From NCBI GenBank assembly GCA_910588855.1, contig CAJUSR010000012.1, positions 1 through 64,000 on the forward strand: a stretch of DNA of 64,000 bases, given 5' to 3'. Position 1 is the first letter of the stretch. The number at the start of each line of letters is the position of its first letter. Shown here one piece after another: positions 55,458-64,000 of the stretch. This stretch comes from an uncultured Kineothrix sp. GTDB taxonomy: Bacteria > Bacillota > Clostridia > Lachnospirales > Lachnospiraceae. The notes under the pieces were generated by a model. The model did no database searches. It saw only the letters and a list, made by a program, of their open reading frames with translations, and had not been told where the DNA came from. The position numbers and the translations under genes are program-made.

Positions 55458-56648
55458 ATGGAGAGAAAAGTAGGAACGATATCGAGAGGAATCCGTTGCC
55501 CTATCATAAGGGAAGGGGATAATTTGGTAAAAATCGTGACGGACAGTGTATTAGAGGCAGCAGAAAGCGAAGGCTTTGCGTTAAGGGACAGAGATGTGAT
55601 TGCGGTCACGGAGTCAGTGGTTGCCCGTTCCCAGGGCAATTACGCATCAATAGATGATATTGCTAAAGACGTAAAAGCAAAACTGGGCGGCGGAACTATA
55701 GGGGTTATTTTCCCCATTTTATCCAGAAACCGTTTTGCCATCTGCCTGCGTGGGATTGCGAAAGGTGCGGAGAAAATCGTGCTGATGTTAAGCTACCCCA
55801 GTGATGAAGTAGGGAACGAACTGGTTTCTTTAGATAAATTGGATGATGCTGGAATCAATCCTTACAGCGATTTGCTGACGTTGGAAAAATATAGGGAGCT
55901 TTTCGGAGAAAATAAACATCCTTTTACCGGGGTGGATTATGTGCAGTATTACAGCGATATTATCCGCGAAGAGGGAACGGAAGTAGAAGTGGTTTTTGCT
56001 AATGACTGCCGGAAAATATTAAAATATACGAAAAACGTGTTAAACTGCGATATCCATACCCGTGCCCGTACAAAGAAGATACTGAAAGCGTGTGGAGCAG
56101 AGGTGGTATGCGGTTTGGATGATATATTGAATGCACCGTTAAATGGAAGCGGGCACAATGAAAAATATGGGCTTTTAGGCTCTAACAAATCCACGGAAAG
56201 TTCCGTAAAGCTTTTCCCAAGGGAATGTACGGATTTAGTGATGGATATACAAAAGGAAATCCTTGACAAGACAGGGAAGCATGTGGAAGTAATGGTATAT
56301 GGCGATGGAGCGTTTAAAGATCCGGTAGGGAAGATATGGGAATTGGCAGATCCTTGCGTATCTCCCGCAAGTACGCCAGGATTGGAAGGAACGCCCAACG
56401 AAGTGAAATTGAAATATTTGGCGGATAATGATTTTAAGGATTTATCCGGGGCAGCATTAAAGGAAGCCATTGAAAAACGCATTAGGGAGAAAAAGGATAA
56501 TTTGGTGGGCGATATGGCGTCACAAGGTACGACTCCAAGGAAGCTGACGGATTTAATCGGTTCCCTTTGCGATTTGACCAGCGGTTCCGGGGATAAAGGT
56601 ACACCGGTAATTTTGATTCAGGGTTATTTTGACAATTACGTTAGCTGA
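55458..56648 (+). CDS. CofE-like (F420-0:glutamate ligase family) protein
   Basis: 396 residues resembling F420-0:gamma-glutamyl ligase (CofE/FbiB-N family): VGTISRGIRCPIIREGDNLV, VIAVTESVVARSQGNYASID and SRNRFAICLRGIAKGAEKI, with a long C-terminal extension. No other F420 genes are in the window and most Lachnospiraceae are not known to make F420, so the true amide-bond substrate is open. The start is ATG 55458, 300 bases after the SIR2-TPR gene. Length exceeds archaeal CofE (about 250), pointing to a separate subgroup. Confidence 0.75.
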   Translation: MERKVGTISRGIRCPIIREGDNLVKIVTDSVLEAAESEGFALRDRDVIAVTESVVARSQGNYASIDDIAKDVKAKLGGGTIGVIFPILSRNRFAICLRGIAKGAEKIVLMLSYPSDEVGNELVSLDKLDDAGINPYSDLLTLEKYRELFGENKHPFTGVDYVQYYSDIIREEGTEVEVVFANDCRKILKYTKNVLNCDIHTRARTKKILKACGAEVVCGLDDILNAPLNGSGHNEKYGLLGSNKSTESSVKLFPRECTDLVMDIQKEILDKTGKHVEVMVYGDGAFKDPVGKIWELADPCVSPASTPGLEGTPNEVKLKYLADNDFKDLSGAALKEAIEKRIREKKDNLVGDMASQGTTPRKLTDLIGSLCDLTSGSGDKGTPVILIQGYFDNYVS

Positions 56649-56809
56649 CAATGGATGCCGCGTTGCGCGGGCATACTTATGGCAAGGGAAGAGCTGCGTT
56701 CAGGCTGCAAAATGCAGCTTGAGGGCAGCTTTCTATTCACAAGGAACACGGGAGGATTGCCTGTGGGGGCAATCTGTGCCGGTGTGGCAGGCAGGAAAGG
56801 GAGGACGGG

Positions 56810-59581
56810 GTGGTAATAGGGATATTGGCGCATGTGGATGCGGGAAAGACAACTTTATCGGAAGCAATGCTTTATTTCAGCGGCAGTATCCGGCAGATGG
56901 GCAGGGTGGATAATAAAGATGCTTTTTTAGACACCTATGAATTGGAGAGAAGCCGGGGAATCACGATTTTCTCCAAGCAGGCTCTTTTCCGGCTTGGGGA
57001 TAGGCAGGCAACGCTGCTGGATACTCCCGGGCATGTGGATTTTTCCGCTGAAATGGAGCGTACGCTGCAAGTGTTGGATTATGCAGTGCTGGTTATAAGC
57101 GGAGCGGATGGAGTACAAGGCCATACCGTAACCTTATGGCGGCTGTTGAAAAAATACAATTTGCCGGTATTTCTATTTATAAATAAAATGGATCAGAACG
57201 GAACGGACAAAGATGCATTGATGGCGGAACTGAAAAAAAGGTTAAGCAGCGAATGTATTGATTTTACAAAAAAGTGTTCCAAAGAAGAGCAGCAGGGGTT
57301 TTACGAGAATATAGCAATGGCTGAAGAAGCAGTATTGGATACTTTTTTGGAGCAAGGAACAATAGCGGAGGAAGAAATCAAAAGATTGATTACAGAGCGC
57401 AAAATATTCCCTTGTTTTTTCGGTTCCGCCCTGAAATCGGAAGGGGTAAAAGAATTTCTTCTCGGGCTGGCAGACTATACGCAAAAGAAAACATACCCGG
57501 ATGCCTTTGGCGCCAAAGTATTTAAAATCACCAGAGACCAGCAGGGGAACCGATTGACTTTTTTAAAGGTTACAGGGGGGAAGCTGAAGACAAAAGAAGC
57601 GCTTAACGGTGGTAAAGACGGGGAACATTGGGAAGAAAAGATAAATCAAATCCGTATTTATTCCGGAGAAAAATACCGCGTGGCGGAAGAAGCGGCAGCC
57701 GGGGATGTCTGTGCATTGATTGGGCTTACCCATACCAAACCAGGGGAAGGGCTGGGGATAGAAAGAGCCTCTTTCCTTCCTGTTTTGGAACCGGTTTTGA
57801 CTTACCGGCTGGAATTGCCGCCGGATTGCAATCCGGCCCTACTGCTTCCGAAGCTTCGGATGTTGGAGGAAGAAGAGCCGCAGCTTCATTTGGTGTGGGA
57901 TGAAACCCTCAAAGAAATACAGGTAAAAATCATGGGGGAAGTGCAGACAGAAGTGCTGAAAAGTATGATTGCCGAACGGTTTGGCGTTGCAGTAAATTTC
58001 GGTACAGGGAATATTGTGTATAAAGAGACGATTGCCAATGCAGTAGAAGGGGTGGGTCATTTTGAACCTTTGAAGCATTATGCGGAGGTGCATCTTTTGC
58101 TGGAACCGGGGGAGACGGGAAGCGGGCTTGTGTTCGCATCGGATTGCAGCGAGGATATGCTGGACCGGAATTGGCAGCGGCTTGTGCTGACCCATTTGGA
58201 GGAAAAGGAGCATAAAGGAACGCTGACCGGTGCGCCGATTACCGATATGAAGATTACCTTAATTGGAGGGAAAGCCCATCAAAAACATACGGAAGGCGGG
58301 GATTTTAGGCAGGCATGTTACCGGGCGGTACGTCAGGGGCTGATGGAGGCACAGCCTGTCCTTTTGGAACCTTATTATGATTTCCGGCTGGAGGTGCCGG
58401 AGAAAATGATAGGTCGTGCTATGGCGGATGTGGAAAAAATGAGCGGCGCTTTTTCTGCGCCCGTGACAGAAGATGGGATGGGGGTACTGACAGGATATGC
58501 CCCGGTAGCATCCATGCGCGATTATCCAAGGGAAGTAGCGGCGTATACAAAGGGGCATGGGAAATTATTTTGTACATTGCGGGGATATGGATTGTGCCAC
58601 AATACGGAAGAAGTGGTAAGGCAGATGGCTTATGAGCCGGAAAGGGATTTGGAAAATCCTTCAGGCTCTGTATTCTGTGCCCATGGAGCCGGCTTTTTTG
58701 TGGAATGGGATAAGGTAAAAGAGTACATGCATGTGGAAAGCTGCTATTTGGCTTCTGCGTACCAGCCGCAAAATGATGTGTTTTGGACAGAAGAAATGGA
58801 AAAAGTGCAAAACGGAAACCTTTTTCGTCAAAGAAAAGAAGACGGAGAGGGCAAAGATGCGGGAAAATGGTTAGGTATGGAAGAAGTGGATGCTATTTTA
58901 GGCAAAGCGCTTTATGCCAATAAGAGGGAAGGCAAAGCGCCGGAGAGGGGCAGGGCCGGTAAATGGGGTTCTTCTTCCAAAGAAAGGGGAGCTTATGCCA
59001 GAGGCTATGCTGCGGACTCACAGACGCGTACGTATGGGCAAGAACAAGCCAGAGGCGCCAAAAAGCAAGAGAAAAAAGAAAAGTATCTCTTAGTGGATGG
59101 ATATAATATTATCTTTGCCTGGGATGACTTGCGGGAACTGGCAAAAGTGAGCATTGACGGGGCAAGGGGAAAGCTAATGGATATCCTCTGCAATTATCAG
59201 GGGATTAAAAGATGCCAGATGATACTTGTATTCGACGCTTACCGGGTACAAGGGCATGCGACGGAAATTTTTGACTACCACAATATCCATGTGGTATATA
59301 CGAAAGAGGCGGAAACGGCTGACCAATACATCGAAAAGTTTGCCCATGAAAACGGGCGGAAAGCCGATGTGACGGTGGCGACATCGGACGGGATAGAACA
59401 GATTATTATCCGGGGGCAGGGCTGTACCCTGCTTTCGGCCAGGGAATTAAAAGAAGAAGTCGAAAGGGCTTCAGAGGAAATTGGTAGGGCTTATGCGGAT
59501 AAACAGGAAAAAGGCAGGAATTATCTTTTTGATATGGCCACAAAGGAAGGAAAAGAGGCATTGGAGCAGATAAAAGAGTAA
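56810..59581 (+). CDS. TetM-like translation GTPase fused to a YacP/Rae1-type NYN nuclease
   Basis: 923 residues, GTG start 56810 with AGGGAGG five bases upstream. Residues 1-650 are an EF-G-like ribosomal protection GTPase: G1 AHVDAGKTT, G3 DTPGHVDF, G4 NKMD, then domains II-V (ends AYQPQNDVFW). A charged linker (about 665-760) connects to residues about 765-905, a NYN/PIN-type domain starting YLLVDGYNIIFAWDDLRELA, with TSDGIEQIIIRGQG, typical of YacP/Rae1, a ribosome-dependent mRNA nuclease. A terminal tail ends EALEQIKE. The fusion would bring a nuclease to the A site. Resistance to tetracycline is not implied, since such proteins are also housekeeping. Motif reading is strong; the function is inference. 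Confidence 0.88.
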   Translation: MVIGILAHVDAGKTTLSEAMLYFSGSIRQMGRVDNKDAFLDTYELERSRGITIFSKQALFRLGDRQATLLDTPGHVDFSAEMERTLQVLDYAVLVISGADGVQGHTVTLWRLLKKYNLPVFLFINKMDQNGTDKDALMAELKKRLSSECIDFTKKCSKEEQQGFYENIAMAEEAVLDTFLEQGTIAEEEIKRLITERKIFPCFFGSALKSEGVKEFLLGLADYTQKKTYPDAFGAKVFKITRDQQGNRLTFLKVTGGKLKTKEALNGGKDGEHWEEKINQIRIYSGEKYRVAEEAAAGDVCALIGLTHTKPGEGLGIERASFLPVLEPVLTYRLELPPDCNPALLLPKLRMLEEEEPQLHLVWDETLKEIQVKIMGEVQTEVLKSMIAERFGVAVNFGTGNIVYKETIANAVEGVGHFEPLKHYAEVHLLLEPGETGSGLVFASDCSEDMLDRNWQRLVLTHLEEKEHKGTLTGAPITDMKITLIGGKAHQKHTEGGDFRQACYRAVRQGLMEAQPVLLEPYYDFRLEVPEKMIGRAMADVEKMSGAFSAPVTEDGMGVLTGYAPVASMRDYPREVAAYTKGHGKLFCTLRGYGLCHNTEEVVRQMAYEPERDLENPSGSVFCAHGAGFFVEWDKVKEYMHVESCYLASAYQPQNDVFWTEEMEKVQNGNLFRQRKEDGEGKDAGKWLGMEEVDAILGKALYANKREGKAPERGRAGKWGSSSKERGAYARGYAADSQTRTYGQEQARGAKKQEKKEKYLLVDGYNIIFAWDDLRELAKVSIDGARGKLMDILCNYQGIKRCQMILVFDAYRVQGHATEIFDYHNIHVVYTKEAETADQYIEKFAHENGRKADVTVATSDGIEQIIIRGQGCTLLSARELKEEVERASEEIGRAYADKQEKGRNYLFDMATKEGKEALEQIKE

Positions 59582-59757
59582 AGGCTTTTTTCTCAGGTAA
59601 CCGCTAAAAGGGCCGTATCGTATTTGCAGATACACTGTTTTTAAGGAAAGTTGGGAAGGCGGTTGATTCTTAGCAGTTTATGCTTTTAAGCAGCCTATAC
59701 TTTTAAGAAGGGGAAACGGCGCACTGTCGGAATATGGAAGGAAAGGTGAGAAGCGGG

Positions 59758-61746
59758 ATGGTAAGGAAGAGGAAAATAGGGGATTGGATGAGGCGTTTGT
59801 CTGCCGTAGTTTTTATATTGCTGTCCGTAGCAATATGTATGGGCAAGGGTATGGAAGGTGCGGCAGCAGAGGGGGAAAGCAGCGTCAGCATCTTGTTTAC
59901 TCATGATATGCATTCCCATATCAATAGTTTCCAGACCGTATATCGGGGGGAAGATGTAGACATCGGCGGATTTGCAAGAATCCAGACAATTATTAACAGA
60001 CAAAGGGAAAAAGACCCGGAAACATTGCTTGTGGACGGCGGAGATTTTTCTATGGGGAGCCTGTTCCAGACCGTGTATGAAACGCAGGCATCTGAGCTTC
60101 GGCTAATGGGGGCTATGGGGTATGATGCCACGACTTTGGGAAACCATGAGTTTGATTTCCGTTCCAAAGGGTTGGAAAATATGCTGCGTACGGCAGCCGG
60201 AAGCGGGGAAGAGCTTCCGGCGCTGCTGGTCTGCAATGTGGACTGGACGGATATGGGGGAAGAACAGGCAGAGATCAAAGAGGCATTTGAGGCATACGGG
60301 GTAAAAGAATATGAAATCGTAGAGAAAAACGGGGTAAGGATTGCCTTGATTGGTGTATTTGGGGAGGATGCTCTGGCCTGTGCGCCCACCTGCGCCCTTT
60401 CCTTTGAAAATCCGGCAGAAGCGGTGGCAAAGACGGTGGCAAAGATTCAGGAAAAAGAAGATGTAGATATGTTTGTGTGCCTTTCCCACTGCGGAACGAG
60501 CGAAGACAAAAAGAAATCCGAGGACGAAATGATTGCCAAAAAGGTGCCGCAGTTGGATTTGATTATCAGCGGCCATTCCCACACAACATTGGAAGAACCT
60601 TTGGCATATGGGGATACTTATATTGTTTCGGCAGGGGAATATGGGAAAGCGGTAGGCTCTTTTACTATGACGAAGAAAGCGGATAACCGATGGGAGTTGG
60701 AGGACTATGAGCTGCTATCTACCACGGAAGAGATTCCGGAGGACGAAGAGATAAAGGAAAGAATCAAAGAATTTGAAAAAACCATTGATGTAGATTACCT
60801 CTCCCTTTTTGGTTATACGTCAGAACAAGTGCTGGCACATAATTCATATGGTTTTAGTACGGTGCATGACTTAGAACAGATACATACGGAGCATAACCTT
60901 GGAAATCTGATGGCGGATGCATATATTTATGCAGTGGAGACTGCGGAAGGCTACGACGGGGTTCCGGTGGCTATGGCGGTGGTGCCAAGCGGAACGATTA
61001 GGGATACTTATGTGCCGGGGGATATTACGGTAGAAGATGTGTTCAATTCCTTTTCTTTAGGGATTGGGAAGGATGGGATTCCCGGTTATCCGCTGGTGAG
61101 TGTGTATCTGACCGGAAAGGAACTGAAAGTGGTGGCGGAAATTGACGCTTCCGTGTCGGATTTCATGAAAACAGCCCGCCTGTATATGAGCGGCATGAAT
61201 ATGGTGTTTAATCCAAACAGGCTGATTTTAAACAAAGTGACAGACGTTTATTTAACAAAGGGGGATAATGGGCAACTGCTGCCGGAAGGGACCGGAGGGA
61301 AGACAGAACGGATAGAAGTGGAGGACGATAAGCTGTACCGGATAGTGGCCGATTTGTATTCCGGGCAAATGCTTAGTGCAGTGACGGATATGTCTCATGG
61401 CCTTCTTTCGGTGGTGCCCAAACATGCGGACGGAACGCCTGTTACAGATTTTGAGGACTGCATTGTTTACGACGGCGATATGGAATTAAAGGCATGGGCA
61501 GGCATTGCCAAATATATGTCTTCTTTTGAGGCCGGCGCAGACGGTTTAGCCACTGTGCCGCCATATTACGGAACAGATCAAGGCAGGAAAGTAGTGGAAG
61601 ATAAAAAGGATTTAGGAAGCCTGCTAAAGAACCCGAACCGGTATGCAGTGATGATAGCAGCGGCGGTTCTTATGGTAATCCTGATTTTGGCAGCGATAAT
61701 AACAGCCATTGTGAAATTATGGAAAAAAGCGGCGGCGAAGCGGTGA
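59758..61746 (+). CDS. Surface 5'-nucleotidase/UshA-like metallophosphatase
   Basis: About 662 residues. The proposed start ATG 59758 follows AGGTGAGAAG; an upstream in-frame ATG at 59734 is possible. A signal peptide (VVFILLSVAICMGKGMEGAA) leads to the metallophosphatase domain (FTHDMHSH, VDGGDFSMGS, GNHEFD, SGHSH), then the 5'-nucleotidase C-terminal domain (HNLGNLMADAYIYA, about 370-580). A C-terminal membrane helix (YAVMIAAAVLMVILILAAII) and basic tail anchor it at the cell surface. It would hydrolyse extracellular nucleotides; this is from family knowledge. The 10-bp repeat array begins at its stop. Confidence 0.9.
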   Translation: MVRKRKIGDWMRRLSAVVFILLSVAICMGKGMEGAAAEGESSVSILFTHDMHSHINSFQTVYRGEDVDIGGFARIQTIINRQREKDPETLLVDGGDFSMGSLFQTVYETQASELRLMGAMGYDATTLGNHEFDFRSKGLENMLRTAAGSGEELPALLVCNVDWTDMGEEQAEIKEAFEAYGVKEYEIVEKNGVRIALIGVFGEDALACAPTCALSFENPAEAVAKTVAKIQEKEDVDMFVCLSHCGTSEDKKKSEDEMIAKKVPQLDLIISGHSHTTLEEPLAYGDTYIVSAGEYGKAVGSFTMTKKADNRWELEDYELLSTTEEIPEDEEIKERIKEFEKTIDVDYLSLFGYTSEQVLAHNSYGFSTVHDLEQIHTEHNLGNLMADAYIYAVETAEGYDGVPVAMAVVPSGTIRDTYVPGDITVEDVFNSFSLGIGKDGIPGYPLVSVYLTGKELKVVAEIDASVSDFMKTARLYMSGMNMVFNPNRLILNKVTDVYLTKGDNGQLLPEGTGGKTERIEVEDDKLYRIVADLYSGQMLSAVTDMSHGLLSVVPKHADGTPVTDFEDCIVYDGDMELKAWAGIAKYMSSFEAGADGLATVPPYYGTDQGRKVVEDKKDLGSLLKNPNRYAVMIAAAVLMVILILAAIITAIVKLWKKAAAKR

Positions 61747-61905
61747 GAAGTGGTCAGAAGGAATAAGAAGTGGCAAGAAGTAGTAAGAAGCAGTAAAAAG
61801 CAGCAAAAAGCAGTAAGAAGTGGTAGGAAGCAGTAAGAAGTGGCAAGAAGCAACAAAAAGTAGTAAGAAGCAATAAGAAGTAGCAAGAAGCAATAAAAAA
61901 CGATA
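61741..61905. repeat. 10-bp tandem repeat, about 16 units
   Basis: Purine-rich unit close to GAAGCAGTAA, repeated without interruption with small variations such as GAAGTGGCAA and AAAGCAGCAA. The period is exactly ten bases, near one helical turn, so short A tracts are phased and the DNA may be bent. It is non-coding; the minus-strand ORF through it encodes only Leu/Ser/Tyr runs. Confidence 0.85.
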
Positions 61906-61963
61906 AGTCCCCTCATATGCTAAAGAAATATGGCAATGTTGCTGCCCGAAAAGGAGGAGTAAA

Positions 61964-63304
61964 ATGCAAAAAGATTTAACGCAAGGCCCGATAACATCCA
62001 ATCTATTGCGCTTTGCGGTTCCCTTAATGATTGGAAATTTGCTGCAGCAATTTTATAATATAGCGGACACATGGATTGTTGGGCAGTTTTTAGGGGCGGA
62101 TGCTTTGGCGGCAGTGGGTTCTTCTTATACATTGATGGTCTTCCTTACATCCATTTTATTGGGTTTATGTATGGGAAGCGGGGCGGTCTTTTCCATTTAT
62201 TATGGGAGAAAAGACGAAGAAAAGTTAAAATCCAGTATTTTCCAGTCCTTTGCCCTGATTGGGGCAGTAACGTTGGTTTTAACCGTTTTGGTTTTTGCAG
62301 GTTTGGCAATGATTATCCGGCTGCTTCAGGTTCCGGTTTCGGTAGTTCCTTTGATGCATAATTACTTATGGGTTATTTTTTGGGGGATTCCGGCAACTTT
62401 TTTTTATAATTATTTTGCCAATATGCTCCGTGCAGTGGGAAATTCGGTAACTCCGTTGCTGTTTTTGGGGGTGGCGGCGATACTGAATATCCTATTGGAT
62501 TTGCTGTTTGTCCTGGTATTTGGTATGGGTGTAGAAGGGGCAGCGGCAGCCACCGTTTTGGCCCAGTATCTTTCCGGTTTGGGCATTATGGGATATACGC
62601 TGCGGTGTGTTCCGTCGCTGCGCATACAGAGAAGGCATATGGCATGGAAAACGGATATTTTAAAAGAAATTACCGGCCTTTCCTTTTTAACATGCGTCCA
62701 ACAGTCTATTATGAATTTAGGCATATTGATGGTGCAGGGTTTAGTGAACAGTTTTGGTGCAGGGATTATGGCTGCTTTTGCGGCAGCGGTGAAAATAGAT
62801 TCTTTTGCTTATATGCCAGTGCAGGATTTCGGCAATGCGTTTTCTACCTTTGTGGCACAAAATTATGGAGCCGGAAAGAATGAGAGGATACGGGAGGGTA
62901 TCCGCAGTGCGGTGATAGCGGTATTTTTCTTTTGCCTGGTCATTAGCGCTGCAGTCTGCCTGTTTGCAAAGCCTTTGATGGGGATTTTTATCCCGGCATC
63001 TGAAACGGGTATTATAGCAGAAGGGGTGCGTTATCTTCGGATAGAAGGGGCATGTTATATCGGAATCGGGCTGTTATTTTTGCTGTATGGGTTCTACCGG
63101 GCCGTACATAGACCGGGGATGTCCGTGGTGCTGACAGTGATTTCTCTGGGCACCAGAGTGGTTCTTGCTTATATATTGTCTGCTATCCCACAGATAGGTG
63201 TTATCGGGATATGGGTTTCCGTACCAATCGGCTGGCTGTTAGCGGATATGGCAGGGGTTATCTTTTATTGGATGCGGTACCGGGGGAGGAGTGAAAGCTT
63301 ATGA
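61964..63304 (+). CDS. MATE family efflux transporter
   Basis: 446 residues, twelve predicted membrane helices in two homologous halves; starts MQKDLTQGPITSNLLRFAVP with the typical FYNIADTWIVGQFLGADALA. AAGGAGGAG precedes ATG 61964. Cation-driven exporter of drugs or metabolites. No HATPase tail is present, in contrast to the paralogue at 2997. The stop overlaps the next tiny ORF (ATGA at 63301-63304). Substrate is unknown. Confidence 0.92.
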   Translation: MQKDLTQGPITSNLLRFAVPLMIGNLLQQFYNIADTWIVGQFLGADALAAVGSSYTLMVFLTSILLGLCMGSGAVFSIYYGRKDEEKLKSSIFQSFALIGAVTLVLTVLVFAGLAMIIRLLQVPVSVVPLMHNYLWVIFWGIPATFFYNYFANMLRAVGNSVTPLLFLGVAAILNILLDLLFVLVFGMGVEGAAAATVLAQYLSGLGIMGYTLRCVPSLRIQRRHMAWKTDILKEITGLSFLTCVQQSIMNLGILMVQGLVNSFGAGIMAAFAAAVKIDSFAYMPVQDFGNAFSTFVAQNYGAGKNERIREGIRSAVIAVFFFCLVISAAVCLFAKPLMGIFIPASETGIIAEGVRYLRIEGACYIGIGLLFLLYGFYRAVHRPGMSVVLTVISLGTRVVLAYILSAIPQIGVIGIWVSVPIGWLLADMAGVIFYWMRYRGRSESL

Positions 63305-63375
63305 AACGGAAAACGCTTCGGACGGTGCTGCCCCACACGGTACCGATTGCGGCAGGGATATTCTTTTTGGTATAA
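63301..63375 (+). pseudogene. azlC: 24-codon stub resembling the start of AzlC
   Basis: ATG overlaps the MATE stop. The product MKRKTLRTVLPHTVPIAAGI resembles the N-terminus of AzlC-type branched-chain amino acid exporters (FPHT/IPVxxG), then stops with TAA after FFLV. Either a decapitated gene remnant or chance. A promoter for the next gene overlaps its end. Confidence 0.3.
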
Positions 63376-63396
63376 TCTGTGGTAAAATGTTATAAT
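63367..63396 (+). promoter_or_regulatory. Promoter of the metallo-beta-lactamase-fold lipoprotein
   Basis: TTGGTA at 63367-63372, 18-base spacer, TATAAT at 63391-63396, 33 bases before ATG 63430. The -35 is imperfect but the -10 is consensus. Confidence 0.55.
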
Positions 63397-63429
63397 AGAT
63401 TAGCAAAAGCGGCAAAAGGAGGAAGCGTT

Positions 63430-64000
63430 ATGAAAAAGTTTTTGTCGGTATTCTCTGCGTTTCTGGTTATAGTTGCTTTATGTGGCTGTGCATTGGGGGC
63501 GGAAAGCCAGGCAGGCGGCACAGAAGGAACGGATGGGCTGGAGATACATTTTATTGATGTGGGGCAGGGGGATGCCACATTGATTAAATGCGGCGATAAG
63601 GCAATGCTGATTGATGCAGGGGAAAACGATAAAGGGGTTTTGGTACAAAACTATATAAGTAAGCAGGGAGTAAAGGCTCTGGATTATTTTATCGTTACCC
63701 ATCCCCATTCGGACCATTGCGGAGGGGCGGATGTCATTATTACAAAATTTAAAATTGATACGGTTATTATGCCGGGTTATGCAAGGGATACGGCTACTTA
63801 CCGGGACGTGATACAGGCTTTGGATTATAAGCAGTATAAGGTAACAAAACCGGTTGTGGGGGATGTTTACCGGCTTGGGGATGCAAAGTTTACAATTATT
63901 GCGCCCAATAAAGAAGATTATGGGGATGAAGCGAATAATTATTCGGTAGGAATCCTATTGGAGCATGGGGAAAAGAAATTCGTTTTTACAGGCGATGCGG
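63430..64000 (+). CDS. ComEC-like metallo-beta-lactamase-fold lipoprotein, 3' end outside window
   Basis: 190 codons visible. A lipoprotein signal peptide ends in the lipobox LCGCALG. The enzyme domain starts HFIDVGQGDATLIKCGDKAM, then has the metal motif THPHSDHCGG and FTGDA, matching the ComEC C-terminal-type hydrolase family, which is exported and membrane-tethered. GGAGGAAGCG precedes ATG 63430. Proposed substrates include nucleic acids or other phosphodiesters; not established. The gene runs off the right edge. Confidence 0.85.
   Translation, partial: MKKFLSVFSAFLVIVALCGCALGAESQAGGTEGTDGLEIHFIDVGQGDATLIKCGDKAMLIDAGENDKGVLVQNYISKQGVKALDYFIVTHPHSDHCGGADVIITKFKIDTVIMPGYARDTATYRDVIQALDYKQYKVTKPVVGDVYRLGDAKFTIIAPNKEDYGDEANNYSVGILLEHGEKKFVFTGDA

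Noticed and set aside
56810..59581. Tetracycline resistance gene tet(M)-like
   Set aside because: The GTPase resembles ribosomal protection proteins, but the NYN fusion and chromosomal context do not support resistance.
61578..62001. Leu/Tyr/Phe-rich minus-strand ORFs
   Set aside because: They are products of the 10-bp purine array, with no start signal or homology.

Overview
The window looks like a chromosome segment from a gut Clostridia species, most likely Lachnospiraceae. The support is the Firmicutes-style AGGAGG ribosome sites with frequent GTG/TTG starts, a BspA-type leucine-rich surface protein, several chemoreceptors, a cytoplasmic BMP-family protein, a TetM-like GTPase fused to a NYN nuclease, and a gut-Clostridia-type NRPS with reductive release. 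No rRNA, tRNA or CRISPR array was seen. Species cannot be assigned from the window.

Region 1 (1-14,935) is a biosynthetic locus. It holds two ABC-2 permeases (the second frameshifted), a short orphan ORF, a membrane acyltransferase, a MATE exporter with a C-terminal HATPase (anti-sigma-kinase-like) domain, and a 2,993-residue NRPS of order A-T-C-A-T-C-A-T-R that should release a tripeptide aldehyde or alcohol. It ends with a STAS anti-sigma antagonist, debris of a SpoIIE-type phosphatase, and an RsbW-like kinase. Exporter, assembly line and partner-switching regulators therefore sit together.

Region 2 (14,936-27,800) is a gene graveyard. A shrunken IS256-type element abuts a four-gene Wadjet-like SMC plasmid-defence operon (TIGR02677/02678/02680/02679 type) in which every gene carries a different lesion. 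Fragments follow of a nuclease-like gene, unknown genes and a HATPase_c_4/RecG-like gene. A minus-strand pair (Sel1-repeat protein plus a two-TM protein) appears intact.

Region 3 (27,800-39,660) holds a secreted LRR protein with a cysteine-peptidase-like domain, a family 4 uracil-DNA glycosylase, a frameshifted chemoreceptor, Hsp20, a Nudix hydrolase, an SseB-like protein, and a FIST sensor next to a soluble chemoreceptor. The intergenic gaps are filled with a mosaic family of palindromic repeats. A 129-bp repeat here has an inverted copy (about 97% identical) 17.7 kb away.

Region 4 (39,660-48,554) is a yhf operon of unknown function, as in E. coli: yhfZ regulator, yhfY PRD protein, yhfU, yhfT transporter, php, yhfS, yhfX and yhfW. 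It includes an extra amidase-signature-like gene. A palindromic operator lies in front of yhfZ, with related sites in front of yhfY, suggesting YhfZ controls both.

Region 5 (48,555-64,000) contains a metallophosphatase, a ParB-like/BMP fusion, a chemoreceptor, a SIR2-TPR candidate defence protein immediately after the second 129-bp repeat, a CofE-like ligase, the TetM-like/NYN fusion, a surface 5'-nucleotidase, a 10-bp phased purine repeat, a MATE exporter, an AzlC-like stub and a truncated metallo-beta-lactamase-fold lipoprotein.
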